Shown here one piece after another: positions 22,408 to 31,059 of a stretch of 35,577 bases of DNA (position 1 is the first letter of the stretch; each line of letters starts with the position of its first letter). Made by a program: the position numbers and the translations under genes. Under the pieces are notes generated by a model. It was not told the origin of the DNA. It saw only the letters and a program-made list of their open reading frames with translations, and searched no databases. This stretch comes from Streptomyces longisporoflavus (GTDB lineage: Bacteria; Actinomycetota; Actinomycetes; Streptomycetales; Streptomycetaceae): the NCBI RefSeq assembly GCF_014649775.1, contig NZ_BMTR01000046.1, positions 1-35,577 of the forward strand, given 5' to 3'.

Positions 22408-23916
22408 CTAGTGGCCGTCATGTCCCCCGGACGGCGCGCCCGCCGATTGCCCCCTCTCCACCACGACGAACTGCCCCATCATGCCGTCGTCTTCATGCGC
22501 CAGCAGATGGCAGTGATACATGTACGGGGTGTCCGGGTCGGCGGGCCCGTCGAATCGCATCGCCAACTTCATCGTCGTGCCGCTCGCCAGGAACACCGTG
22601 TCCTTGGCCCCGCGCAGCTCGGGCGGCGGCGCCTCGCCGTTCACCTCGAGCACCCGGAACTGCACGTCGTGCACATGAAAGTTGTGCGGCATGCCGTTGT
22701 TGTTCCGGACGGTCCACGTCTCGGTGGTACCCCGCGTAACGGTCTCGTCTATTCGGCCCATCTCCATCGCGCGCCCATTGATCCCGGACTGCTTCAGGTC
22801 GAAGAAACGCCCCCGCGCCGGGTTCTTGCCGTCAGGCACCTCCAGCTCGCCCAGACGCCGCGGAATGTCACCCGATGCGCGCAACTGTTTCGCGGCCCGC
22901 AGCTCCAGGACGTCGAAGGAGTCGTCGCCGCCACTGAATCGCTGCTCCCACGAACCCCCGTAGTTGTCCTGCGGGAAACTGCGCAGGACGGTCTTCTCGC
23001 CCGGCTCCACGCGCACCACGATCTCGGCCCGCTCGCCGGGCGACAGCTGTACCCGCTCCATGCGGGCCGGCTGCTCCAGGAGACCGCCGTCCGTGCCGAC
23101 CAGGGAGAAGGAGCGGTCGTCCGGGAAACCGAAGTCGTACGTGCGGGCCGTCGAGGCATTGAGCAGCCGCAGCCGGACGAGCTCGTCACCGACCTCCTGA
23201 TAGGGACGGAGCGTGCCGTTGACCATGGTCCGGTCGCCCAGGAAGCCGACGTTGCGCATCATCTCGTGACCGTGGTCGAACTTGGCGTCGTCGAACTTCA
23301 CGTCTTGCACGATCACCGGCAGATCGTCGACCCCGTACTTCTTGGGCAGCTTGAGCCGCGCGGACCGTTTGTCGTCGAGGAGGAACATCCCCGCGAGGCC
23401 GCGCTGCACGTGCTTTTCCGTCGCGCCGTGCGGATGCGGGTGGTACCAGAGCGTGGATGCCGGCTGGTTCACCGTCCAGTCGGGACTCCAACTGCCGCCC
23501 GGTTTGATCATCTGGTGCGGGCCGCCGTCCATCTTCGCGGGCAGGTGCATGCCGTGCCAGTGCACGGTCGACGCCTCATCCAGGCCGTTCCTTATCCGCA
23601 CGCGGACCTTCTCGCCGCGCTCCGCGCGCAGCGTCGGCCCCAGATAGTCGCCGTTGAAGCCCCAAGTGGGTGTCTTCCGCCCGTCCTCGAATTCCTTCTC
23701 GCCCGCCTGCATCCGCAGGTCGAAGACGCGGGTGCCGTCCTTGTCCACGCGGGACTTCGCGAGCGGAGGTATCGACAGTTCGTTGTCGAACTGCTCCTCA
23801 CCGACGGTGCTGACCTCGGCGTCGTTCCACAGCCACAGGATGCCGCCGCCGATCGCCAGCGCCACCACGGTGACGAATGAGCCGAGAACGACGAGGACGC
23901 GCTTGAGTGAGGACAT
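22408..23916 (-). CDS. Membrane-anchored multicopper oxidase
   Basis: A protein of 502 residues. One N-terminal membrane segment (about 8-30) anchors three cupredoxin domains outside the cell. The copper ligands are all present: HWHGMH at about 119, HPHPHG at about 159, HNFHVHDVQ at about 411, and HCHLLAHEDDGMMG at about 468, the last with the T1 Cys, its two His and an axial Met. The layout resembles the CotA/CueO/bilirubin oxidase group, which oxidise phenols, metals or bilirubin with reduction of oxygen to water. A short His-rich tail (SGGHDGH) may bind copper. The ATG has GAGG eight bases upstream. It stands alone. Copper detoxification or phenol oxidation is the likely role. Confidence 0.93.
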   Translation of the reverse strand: MSSLKRVLVVLGSFVTVVALAIGGGILWLWNDAEVSTVGEEQFDNELSIPPLAKSRVDKDGTRVFDLRMQAGEKEFEDGRKTPTWGFNGDYLGPTLRAERGEKVRVRIRNGLDEASTVHWHGMHLPAKMDGGPHQMIKPGGSWSPDWTVNQPASTLWYHPHPHGATEKHVQRGLAGMFLLDDKRSARLKLPKKYGVDDLPVIVQDVKFDDAKFDHGHEMMRNVGFLGDRTMVNGTLRPYQEVGDELVRLRLLNASTARTYDFGFPDDRSFSLVGTDGGLLEQPARMERVQLSPGERAEIVVRVEPGEKTVLRSFPQDNYGGSWEQRFSGGDDSFDVLELRAAKQLRASGDIPRRLGELEVPDGKNPARGRFFDLKQSGINGRAMEMGRIDETVTRGTTETWTVRNNNGMPHNFHVHDVQFRVLEVNGEAPPPELRGAKDTVFLASGTTMKLAMRFDGPADPDTPYMYHCHLLAHEDDGMMGQFVVVERGQSAGAPSGGHDGH

Positions 23917-24500
23917 GCTTCAAGCCTCGCGACGAGCCGGGCCCGGGACATCGGGGAACGCCCCGGACCGACCCCCGACGCAACCCCCGGAGTCCTCAGG
24001 GATCTGCCCCCTACTGGTCCCTCACTAGCCCCTACCGATCAGGCCTAGTTGGGCCGCAGCAGTCAGCAGAACGCACGATTCTCAACGTGGCCCGCATAGT
24101 CACGCGTAGCTTCGACAAGCCGCTCCTCGGCAACGACTGACGGTGGGAGAACCCGGAGGCAAGAGAGGCAAAGGCGGCCCGATCAGCGAATGAGATCCGC
24201 CCCTGGGCCGCATTCGGCTTGCGGTACGAACCCCGCGCGCCGACTCGCAGCGCCGTAGCCGAGAGGCCGGGCACCCATGCGGCACACGTTTCCCGGTCCA
24301 GTCGTCGCCCCGTTGCGGGCTACGAAAACGGAAATGGGGAGGGCGAAGAACGCCTCGCGACCACAGATCTCTACCCCGAGTTCCCGTTCTGAGCTCGAGC
24401 TGCACTTCCGGCGACCGGACTGCGTAGCCGTCAGCGTGCGCGTCCGCCGGGAAGCGGGCCAAGGAACAGGTATTGCTGCTGGTCACCTACCCTGTCCGTC
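23917..24500. other. Intergenic region without a gene
   Basis: About 580 bases between the divergent multicopper oxidase and methyltransferase genes. Only short frames without ribosome binding sites are seen on either strand, and no tRNA or long inverted repeat is recognised. It presumably holds both promoters. Confidence 0.6.
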
Positions 24501-25118
24501 ATGAGCCGTTGGGAAGAGCTGACCGGTGGGACGTCCGGAGAGGACTACGCCGCCCGTTTCGCGGCCCTGGCCGACAGCGGCAGGGACATGCATGGTGAGG
24601 CACGGCTGTGCGCCACGCTGGTGCCGGCCGGGGCGCGGGTGCTGGATGCCGGGTGCGGTACCGGCCGGGTGATGATCCGGCTGGCGGAGCTCGGTTACGA
24701 CTGCGTCGGCCTCGACCTCGACGCCTCCATGCTGGCCGTGGCCCGCAGGCAGGCGCCGCAGTTGTCCTGGATGCAGGCCGACCTGGCCACGTTCGACCCG
24801 GCCGAGCTGCCTGGTGGCGCGGACTTCGACCTCGTGGTCGCCGCCGGCAACATCTTCCCGCTCCTTGCCGCGGGTACCGAGGCCGCGGTGATCAAGCACC
24901 TGGCTGCGGCGCTGCGCCCGGGCGGCCTGCTGGTCGCCGGATTCGGCCTGGACGCGGCCCACCTGCCGGTACCGCCCGCCATCACCCTGCCCGAGTACGA
25001 CGCCCATTGCGCGGCGTCCGGCCTGGCCTTGGTGAACCGCTTCGCGACGTGGGACGCAGCCCCCTACGAGGGCGGCGGCTATGCCGTCAGCGTCCATCGG
25101 GTGCAGGGCCGCGGCTGA
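24501..25118 (+). CDS. Class I SAM-dependent methyltransferase
   Basis: A protein of 205 residues. The SAM-binding motif I is VLDAGCGTGRV (about 47-57), motif II GLDLD (about 70-74), and WMQADLATFDP gives the acidic post-II segment. It fits the Methyltransf_11/25 family of small-molecule methylases; the substrate is unknown. No Shine-Dalgarno is seen before the ATG, which is preceded by TACCCTGTCCGTC, so the transcript may be leaderless, a common state in Streptomyces. It converges with the EamA transporter gene, with 36 bases between the stops. Confidence 0.9.
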   Translation: MSRWEELTGGTSGEDYAARFAALADSGRDMHGEARLCATLVPAGARVLDAGCGTGRVMIRLAELGYDCVGLDLDASMLAVARRQAPQLSWMQADLATFDPAELPGGADFDLVVAAGNIFPLLAAGTEAAVIKHLAAALRPGGLLVAGFGLDAAHLPVPPAITLPEYDAHCAASGLALVNRFATWDAAPYEGGGYAVSVHRVQGRG

Positions 25119-25154
25119 GGTCTCCTCCCGCTGGGCTGGCGCGGGCAGGACCCT

Positions 25155-26171
25155 TCAGGAAGGTCGACGGCCGTGAGGTCGGGGTGGCCGTGAGGTCTCG
25201 ACTGCCGCGTCGTGGTCGCGGTTAGAGGAGGACAAGGACGACGGGGGCGTGTCGTTTTCCGCGTCGTGCCCACTCTCCGGTGTGGTGGACGCCGCGGGGC
25301 GATTGACCAGGAGTACAGCGGAGAGGCTGATGACGAAGCCGGTGATGGCCATTGCGCCGAGGGGGTCGCCGAACATCAGGAACGCCCAGAACGCGGTGGT
25401 GGGTGGGCAGAGGTAGATGAGGCTGTTGACCCTGGTCACCGAGTGGTGCTTGAGGTTGAGCCAGTAGAAGCCGTACCCGCCGAACGTAGACAAGAAGACC
25501 ATCCACAACAGTGCTACCCAGAAGCCCCCGTCGCTGGGAGGCTGAGCGTGCCCGGAGGCGAGGCCCAGGCACGTGAACAGGACGGCGCTGGTGCAGCACT
25601 GGATCGCCAGCGAGTCGGTCAGCGCTATGGCCGTACCGTGACCTCGCTGGAGGAGCGTGGCTGCGGTGAGCGTGGCCATACCGATGAACGGAACCGCGTA
25701 GATCCAGCCCGGCCTGTCGGTGGCCAGACTCAGGCCGTCACCGATCACCATGGCGACCGCGATCAGGCCAAGGACCAGGCCGATCCACTGGCGCCCGCTC
25801 ACGCGTTCCTTCAGCAGCGGGCCGACCAGCGCTCCGGCGACCAGCGGCTGAAGGGACTCGATGAGAGATGTCGTGCCGACAGGCACTCCCAGCTCGATGG
25901 ATTTGACGGAGCTGAGCAGGTAGATGCTCTGGGCGAGCAGACCGACCACGGCCTGCGTGGCGACGTCGCGGGGCGTCAGGTGGTGCCGATGGCGGCGGAC
26001 GAGCCACCACCACGGCCCCACCAGGGCGGCCACGATGAGGAAACGCCACATCAGGACGGTGAGGGTGTCCGCGGTATCGGTCCCCAGGCGCGCCCCGATG
26101 AACCCGGAACTCCACGTCACCACAAGCGCCGCGGCAGGCAGCGGACCGCTGGTCAGGGAGAGTAAACGCAC
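25155..26171 (-). CDS. EamA/DMT-family transporter
   Basis: A protein of 338 residues with about ten membrane helices in two EamA repeats. The first repeat includes ALVVTWSSGFIGARLG and FLIVAALVGPWWWLVRRH; the second includes the VTRVNSLIYLCPPTTAFWAF helix and GAMAITGFVISLSAVLLVNR. A soluble, poorly conserved tail follows. Such proteins export amino acids, metabolites or drugs across the inner membrane. The GTG at 26171 has GGAG about ten bases upstream. The 36-bp gap to the methyltransferase makes overlapping transcripts likely. Confidence 0.9.
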   Translation of the reverse strand: MRLLSLTSGPLPAAALVVTWSSGFIGARLGTDTADTLTVLMWRFLIVAALVGPWWWLVRRHRHHLTPRDVATQAVVGLLAQSIYLLSSVKSIELGVPVGTTSLIESLQPLVAGALVGPLLKERVSGRQWIGLVLGLIAVAMVIGDGLSLATDRPGWIYAVPFIGMATLTAATLLQRGHGTAIALTDSLAIQCCTSAVLFTCLGLASGHAQPPSDGGFWVALLWMVFLSTFGGYGFYWLNLKHHSVTRVNSLIYLCPPTTAFWAFLMFGDPLGAMAITGFVISLSAVLLVNRPAASTTPESGHDAENDTPPSSLSSSNRDHDAAVETSRPPRPHGRRPS

Positions 26172-26516
26172 CCGGCAACAGCTCCTGTTGATAGCCCCGA
26201 TCTAACCCGATCAGTTCCCCGCCTCTCCAGCACCAGACGAGGTACTCCCGTATACCCAGTGCTCGTGGACGACCAACGGTGCGGCATCTTCTACTGGGTC
26301 GCGTGCCTCAAGAGGCGCAGCATCGTGAGCGTGAGGTAACAAGTACCCTGCCTTGCGGACTAGTTGGGGTGGCTAATCAACCCCAGCCGACGACCGCGCG
26401 CGCTCGAGCTGCTGGGCCCGGGTTTGGGCCCGGGCCCGGGTCCGTGAGGGTGCTCACCGTGGTGGCGGCCGGAGGGCCCTCATCGCCGGTCTGGAGGACG
26501 AGGTGGCGGGGCTGCG

Positions 26517-27062
26517 GTGGATCGGCGAGCACAGCTACGAGGACGCGAGAAGCGGCGGGCCCGGGATGCGCTGGCTTTGCCTTCCGGTGGTGACGGTACG
26601 CACGTCAGCCGCGCGATGTACGGCACCCGCGGGGACTGGTTGTACGTCCTGGAGGACGGGTTCGCCGCTACCTGGTTCTTCGGCTACCGAAGAGTGCCCG
26701 AGATGGAGCCCCTAGTCGGTGAGGAAATCATCTGCCTCACCCTGAACCACCACGACGCCCCGGCTCTGATCCTCCACGCGCCGGGGGACGGACAGACCCG
26801 GCAGGCGGAGTTCGGGGAGGCCACCGAGTGGTCGACGGCATTGGACGCTGCACTGCCTGCGGCGGGCGCGGTGTTCCCCTCTCCGTACGATGGCTCCGAT
26901 ACCACCGCGGAAGAGGCGCAGCTGTACTTCGAGGAGCATCACGAAGAACTCTCCCTGGTGGTGTTCGCTGCTGTCGGCCAGTACTGCGGGCTCAGGATCG
27001 ACCCGGCCGCAGTCGAGGCCGGCCTGCTTGAACTGGCCATGCTGCCCTTGCCGGTGAATTGA
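26517..27062 (+). CDS. Hypothetical protein, probably frameshifted near its 5' end
   Basis: The 181-residue reading has an unlikely Arg-rich beginning, then becomes protein-like from GDGTHVSRAMYGTRGDWLYV. Another frame just upstream (about 26479-26580) reads LEDEVAGLRWIGEHSYEDAR then SGGPGMRWLCL, which joins well to SGGDGTHVSRAM if one base is lost or gained near 26580. The domain (FFGYRRVPEMEPLVGEEIIC, later VGQYCGLRIDPAAVEAGLLE) is acidic and resembles uncharacterised Streptomyces proteins; I do not assign a family. No clear start or ribosome binding site is seen, and the flanking 26172-26460 holds no other gene. It may be a decayed gene or contain a sequence error. Confidence 0.5.
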   Translation: MDRRAQLRGREKRRARDALALPSGGDGTHVSRAMYGTRGDWLYVLEDGFAATWFFGYRRVPEMEPLVGEEIICLTLNHHDAPALILHAPGDGQTRQAEFGEATEWSTALDAALPAAGAVFPSPYDGSDTTAEEAQLYFEEHHEELSLVVFAAVGQYCGLRIDPAAVEAGLLELAMLPLPVN

Positions 27063-27375
27063 CCCGGCGTCTGGTTAAGGAGCCCTTCTGAGGCGCCCTT
27101 ACGGCCCCCAGCCTGGGGGAGCTGCTTCGCGGGGCATCGCGCAGACAACCGAACGGGAACTTCGCGGACACGCTGGTGTTCATGCAGTTCCCGGTCTTTG
27201 AGGGTGTCGGCTCAGTAGGCATCCTTGTTCATGACCCGCATGCCTCCGTCATGAACGAGCTGAAGTTTTGCTGCGATGTCACCCCCGGAGGGGCCCGTAC
27301 CGGCGGGAAGCAGTCGGGACCGGTACTTGGCCCTGCTCGGAACCTGGCCCCGTCTGAAGTGACAAGGGAGTGCAT

Positions 27376-27612
27376 ATGGCCGCCCACGCTCAGCTGCCCA
27401 TGAGGGAGATCAGAGCGCGGAATTGGGCATGGAGCAGCTTTTCTGTCGCGGTTCTCTTGAATCTCCTCGCGACCGTGGTCGATCTCGACAACTCGCTGTG
27501 GTTCGCGCTTCGGACCGTCGTTTCGGTCGTATTCACCGCCTCCCTGCTGACCTGCCTGGTCCTGTGGGCGCAGCGTTCCCGGAACGCCCGGCGGGGTGGT
27601 GACGAGGGCTGA
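27376..27612 (+). CDS. Small two-helix membrane protein
   Basis: A 78-residue protein. The hydrophobic segments SFSVAVLLNLLATVV and TVVSVVFTASLLTCLVLW are separated by an acidic-aromatic loop (DLDNSLWFALR), with a basic C-terminus. AAGGGAG five bases before the ATG at 27376 supports the start. The family is not known. A 218-residue reading on the opposite strand (27229-27885) is its shadow. Confidence 0.7.
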   Translation: MAAHAQLPMREIRARNWAWSSFSVAVLLNLLATVVDLDNSLWFALRTVVSVVFTASLLTCLVLWAQRSRNARRGGDEG

Positions 27613-28300
27613 CGGCAGGTATGCCCTACGCCCGGCGGCAGTCGTCGTCGGGGGTCCCGCAACGCGTGGGGGCTGAATTCCTGGCGGGCGTGGCGGCTGC
27701 CGAGCGATTCGAGGCCGGCGGTCGTGCGCAGCTAGGGGCGGCGTGGACGTCGAGAGGTCGCGAGCCGCGCCGCGATCGGCGGACGCACGGACCTTGGCGC
27801 CGATCACGTTGTCGAGAACGAGGGGCGGTCCGTGTTCGGTGTGTGGCGGAGCGGGCGGCCGATCAATGCCCGCAGAGTGGGCCACCGGGCGATCAGCAGG
27901 TCCCGTTCGGAGGTTGATCAGTCCTGGTGCAGTCCTTCGGCCAGGACGGTGCGGTGCAGCCCCATCCGGGACCCCTGGGCTGGTCCAGCGCCTAGGAGCG
28001 GCGGCCTGGCCAGGCTTGCGGGCAGTTCACCGGGTCGGTAGCGGGCCCTCTCCGGTCCGCTACATCCTGCTCACCCGCACGTCGGGGCCCGAGTCGCGCG
28101 GCAAAGACGGACGGCAGGGACTTCTCCCACCCTTCCCGCTGTGTTCGAGGCCGACTACCTCCCTTTCGAACACGCGGAAATCTATGTTGGCCAGAGTAGA
28201 CATTGGCCCTTGGTGTGGTTATGGTTTCTCTCGTAGCCGAGATCGAGCAGGGCCTGGCAGACACGAACTGCCGGGCAGGAGTACCCGCAAGTGCAGTTCG
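27613..28300. other. Region without a recognisable gene
   Basis: Frames on both strands are short or compositionally odd and lack ribosome binding sites. A minus-strand stretch near 27850-27910 reads ERDLLIARWPTLRALIGRP, which might be a decayed protein, but there is no start or domain to support it. Confidence 0.45.
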
Positions 28301-28317
28301 CAGGACGGTGCGGTGGT

Positions 28318-28674
28318 GGAGTTCCGAAGCCAGAGCGGTTGCAGGACGGCGACGGGACTGACGACCGGACCGGGTGGCCCGCAGTGATCAGGGGCCGCCA
28401 TGAGCAGGACCGCAGTAAACGCAAGTGCAGTACCCGTTAGTGCAGGTTGCAGTACCCAGCAGTGAAGTTATGTGAGCAGCACCTCGGTGAAGGCGTCGGC
28501 TGCGGGCGCGCGCACCGGGAGGTTCGGCAGTGGGGTTCTAAGCCAGAGCAGATGCAGGAGAGGCGACGGGGCTGGCTGCCGAAAGTGACGCTTACTCAGG
28601 TCACTAGCAGTACGCATCACCAGTAGTACGCAGTACCCAGCAGTACGCATCACCTAGCAGTACGCAGTTCCCGT
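28318..28674 (+). repeat. Diverged direct repeats and 17-bp AGTACGCA iterons
   Basis: A 40-base unit containing AGCCAGAGC..GCAGG..GGCGACGGG occurs at about 28321-28360 and again at about 28535-28573. Then four units starting AGTACGCA lie at 28609, 28625, 28642 and 28659, that is every 16-17 bases, with alternating ends (CATCAC or GTACCC-like). Related AGTACCC copies lie at 28429 and 28451. No gene is seen here. The stretch ends about 275 bases before the MerR-like gene. Confidence 0.65.
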
Positions 28675-28891
28675 AGGTAAGTAAATGGTTCAAGAGGGAA
28701 ACGGAGGAGCCAGGCGCCATCAGGATCGCCCGGACGGCATATCAGGTCCGGGTACCGCAGGACATCGATAGTGAGGTGGTCTCCGGTCAAGCAACCGCGA
28801 TCCTCGCGACCCCGACGGCTTCCAGGTCGGGTCAGCGGAAACAGAAGGCCGGCGCAGTATCAGGGCCGGCAGATGGTGTAACAGTTCCTTC

Positions 28892-28923
28892 GGGGCCCGG
28901 GTGCCATATGGCACCCGGGCCCC
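28892..28923. promoter_or_regulatory. 32-bp perfect palindrome before the MerR-like gene
   Basis: The half-site GGGGCCCGGGTGCCAT is followed directly by its reverse complement. In RNA it would form a very stable hairpin 26 bases before the ATG. It could be a regulator dyad, an attenuator or a transcript-protecting 5' stem. There is no run of T after it, so a simple terminator is less likely. Confidence 0.6.
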
Positions 28924-28949
28924 TCCACGCGTGTGACAGAGAGGTGCAG

Positions 28950-29288
28950 ATGACAGCAGACGACTCGTTCAGCCGTCTCGATGACGACGACTACCCCGCC
29001 TACACCATGGGCCGGGCCGCCGAGATGCTCGGCACCACCCAGGGCTTCCTGCGCGCCATCGGCGAGGCCCGCCTCATCACCCCGCTGCGCTCGGCGGGCG
29101 GCCACCGCCGCTACTCCCGCTACCAGCTGCGCATCGCCGCCCGCGCCCGCGAACTCGTCGACCAGGGCACCCCGATCGAGGCCGCCTGCCGCATCGTCAT
29201 CCTCGAGGACCAGCTCGAGGAAGCCCAGCGGATCAATGCCGAATACCGCCGTGCCGCCGGGACGGAACGCCCCACCACCACGGTCTGA
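28950..29288 (+). CDS. MerR-like HTH regulator
   Basis: A protein of 112 residues. The winged HTH (YTMGRAAEMLGTTQGFLRAI, then RLITPLRSAGGHRRYSRYQL) is the MerR type, followed by a short helix pair and a coiled-coil-like tail (ILEDQLEEAQRINAEYRRAA) with no effector domain and no cysteines. Such short MerR proteins regulate genes without small metal ligands. Similar MerR-fold proteins with a coiled coil act as single-protein centromere binders on some plasmids, and iterons lie nearby, but that is speculation. GAGAGG lies six bases before the ATG. Confidence 0.85.
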   Translation: MTADDSFSRLDDDDYPAYTMGRAAEMLGTTQGFLRAIGEARLITPLRSAGGHRRYSRYQLRIAARARELVDQGTPIEAACRIVILEDQLEEAQRINAEYRRAAGTERPTTTV

Positions 29289-29408
29289 GAACCGTGGCGA
29301 AAAGGGGCGTGCCAGGCGTCGCTGACACGGGCTGACCAGACGCCGGACGGCCGGGTTCCTGGCCGGACAAGTCGGTCAGTCACCGGGGCCAGGCCGCGGG
29401 CGCCGCTA

Positions 29409-30062
29409 CTACTTGGTCGTGTGCGTGGGGTAGACCTGCACATCGGTGTAGGCGCCCTTGATGTCGCCTGCGCTCGCGGGCCAGTCCAGGGTCACGGAGT
29501 GGGTCTCGTTGGGGGGCGTGACCAGGATGTTGGTCGGGTTCGAGAGGCTGTCGCCGGTGTTGTCGATGTCGTAGGCGAGGTTGAAGACAGCGGCGTCGCC
29601 GGGCTTCAGGGTGGTGATACGGGGCTGGGCCTTGCCGCGCTCGATGGGGTTCGAGGTGTTGTCGGCGTCCTTGATGTCGACACCGGCGAAGCCCGTCGCC
29701 GAGCAGGTGGCCGAGCCGCGGTTGACCATGGTGATGTCGATCCGGCCGGAGGTCTCGTCGGGCGCGGCGTCCCTGGCGTCGATGGCCAGGTCCTCCGTCT
29801 TGCAGAACGTGACCTTGGCGCCGGTGTTCGTCGCACCGTTGGCAGCCTCGGCCTTGGTGTCCTGCCCGGAGCCCGACTTCGCGCTGTCGGAGCCAGCGCT
29901 GCTGTCCGACTTCGAGCCACCGTCCGAGGACGAAGAAGAAGAGGATGACGAGGAGCCCTTGGAGGACGAGTCCTTCCCGGATTCACCGCCGCCACAGGCG
30001 GTGAGCGAGAGAGAGGCGGCGACACCGATGGCGGCGAGAGCGGCGATGCGGGTGTTCTTCAC
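29409..30062 (-). CDS. DUF4232-like secreted lipoprotein
   Basis: A protein of 217 residues. The signal peptide KNTRIAALAAIGVAASLSLT ends in the lipobox LTAC, so a cysteine near residue 23 is lipidated and the protein sits on the outer face of the membrane. A Ser-rich linker (eleven-residue Ser run and SGSGQDTKAEA) leads to a beta domain with CKTEDLAIDARDAAPDETSG and MVNRGSATCSATGFAGVDI, whose two cysteines match the DUF4232 pattern. The function is unknown. The GTG at 30062 has AGGGG eight bases upstream; the 30242 reading is too long. Confidence 0.85.
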   Translation of the reverse strand: MKNTRIAALAAIGVAASLSLTACGGGESGKDSSSKGSSSSSSSSSSDGGSKSDSSAGSDSAKSGSGQDTKAEAANGATNTGAKVTFCKTEDLAIDARDAAPDETSGRIDITMVNRGSATCSATGFAGVDIKDADNTSNPIERGKAQPRITTLKPGDAAVFNLAYDIDNTGDSLSNPTNILVTPPNETHSVTLDWPASAGDIKGAYTDVQVYPTHTTK

Positions 30063-31059
30063 GGTGGGTCCCCTGTAAAAGCGTTGGAGCGCGGTGCGTG
30101 TGGTCTGAACTATTTGTATCCCACACCGAGTTACAGGAAGTCCTCCGCGACGTCTTCGTTCTGTCACAGGCGGCCGACGCGGCAGACCTCCGGCCACCTC
30201 GGCCACGACCTCGCCGACCTGCGCGTTCACGTTCTCAGGCATGCCGTCACGTCGTGCTCACGGCAGGACAGGCAGCGCGTGCTGCTCCAGCACGCCGAGC
30301 TCGTTTGCCGGGCCGGCCCATGCGGGAATCCGACCTGTACAGGCTGATCGGCCGCAACATCCCGATCCGTGTCTTGGTGCAACCTGGGGGACCGGCCGGG
30401 CCCGCGTCTGGTGCGCTTCGTGGGCGAGGTCCCAGGGGGCCCGTGAAGTGAAGTGGGGCACCCCGCACAATGTGCGGGTGTCCGTGACGGCCGCGGGCGT
30501 CCTGCGCCAGCTGGGCCGGGGCGTGGCGCCGCTGCAATGCGCGAGGCGCCGCGAGTTTTCCAACCACGCCCGCACGAGCGTCGTGGCGTACTGGCCGCTT
30601 GAGGGAGGGGCGGGGGCGACCGAGTTAGCTTCGGCGATGCCCGGCGCGGCTCCCGTGCGCATCACGATGGCCGGTATCAAACCGGACCATGACGCCCGCC
30701 TCGACACCGTCGAGCGCGGGGAGACCGAACGCCAGAAGCCCGACACAGCCCGCCTCGACGCCCTCGAACGGCCACGATGGCCGCTCCGTCCGTGGCCGCC
30801 CTGGTCGCCGTCACCGGTCTCACTCTGTCTCTATGACAGCTCGCCGCCCGGTAGACGCACCATGCCCCTCGCCTCGGCCACACACCGGACGGGGGCGCTT
30901 TTGTCGTTGCCTAAACTAAGGGCACTTCAAGCCTGGCAGCACTGCCCACAGGCGAGACCTGCTCTGTACCGTCGTGACTATGAGCCCGACGGACGGAGCA
31001 CAGATGCCACGCCGCACGCTTGCAAGCCGCCGTCCCCTCGCAGCAAGGGGGGCACGCTG
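30063..31059. other. Long upstream region of the XRE cluster, no firm gene
   Basis: About 1 kb between the divergent lipoprotein and XRE genes. The long frame that runs into the XRE gene from 30241 looks non-coding before 31060. A short reading near 30666-30780 (AGIKPDHDARLDTVERGETE, then RQKPDTARLDALER) has a coiled-coil flavour and may be a gene remnant. A 26-codon ORF at 30980-31060 (MSPTDGAQMPRRTLASRRPL, then AARGAR) ends on the TGATG that overlaps the XRE ATG. Confidence 0.45.

Noticed and set aside
27229..27885. 218-residue minus-strand ORF
   Set aside because: Pro/Arg-rich composition, no ribosome site, and it is antisense to a well-supported membrane protein gene.
30241..31059. Upstream extension of the XRE gene frame
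   Set aside because: Composition is unlike protein, and the ATG at 31060 has an AGGGG site and begins the HTH domain.
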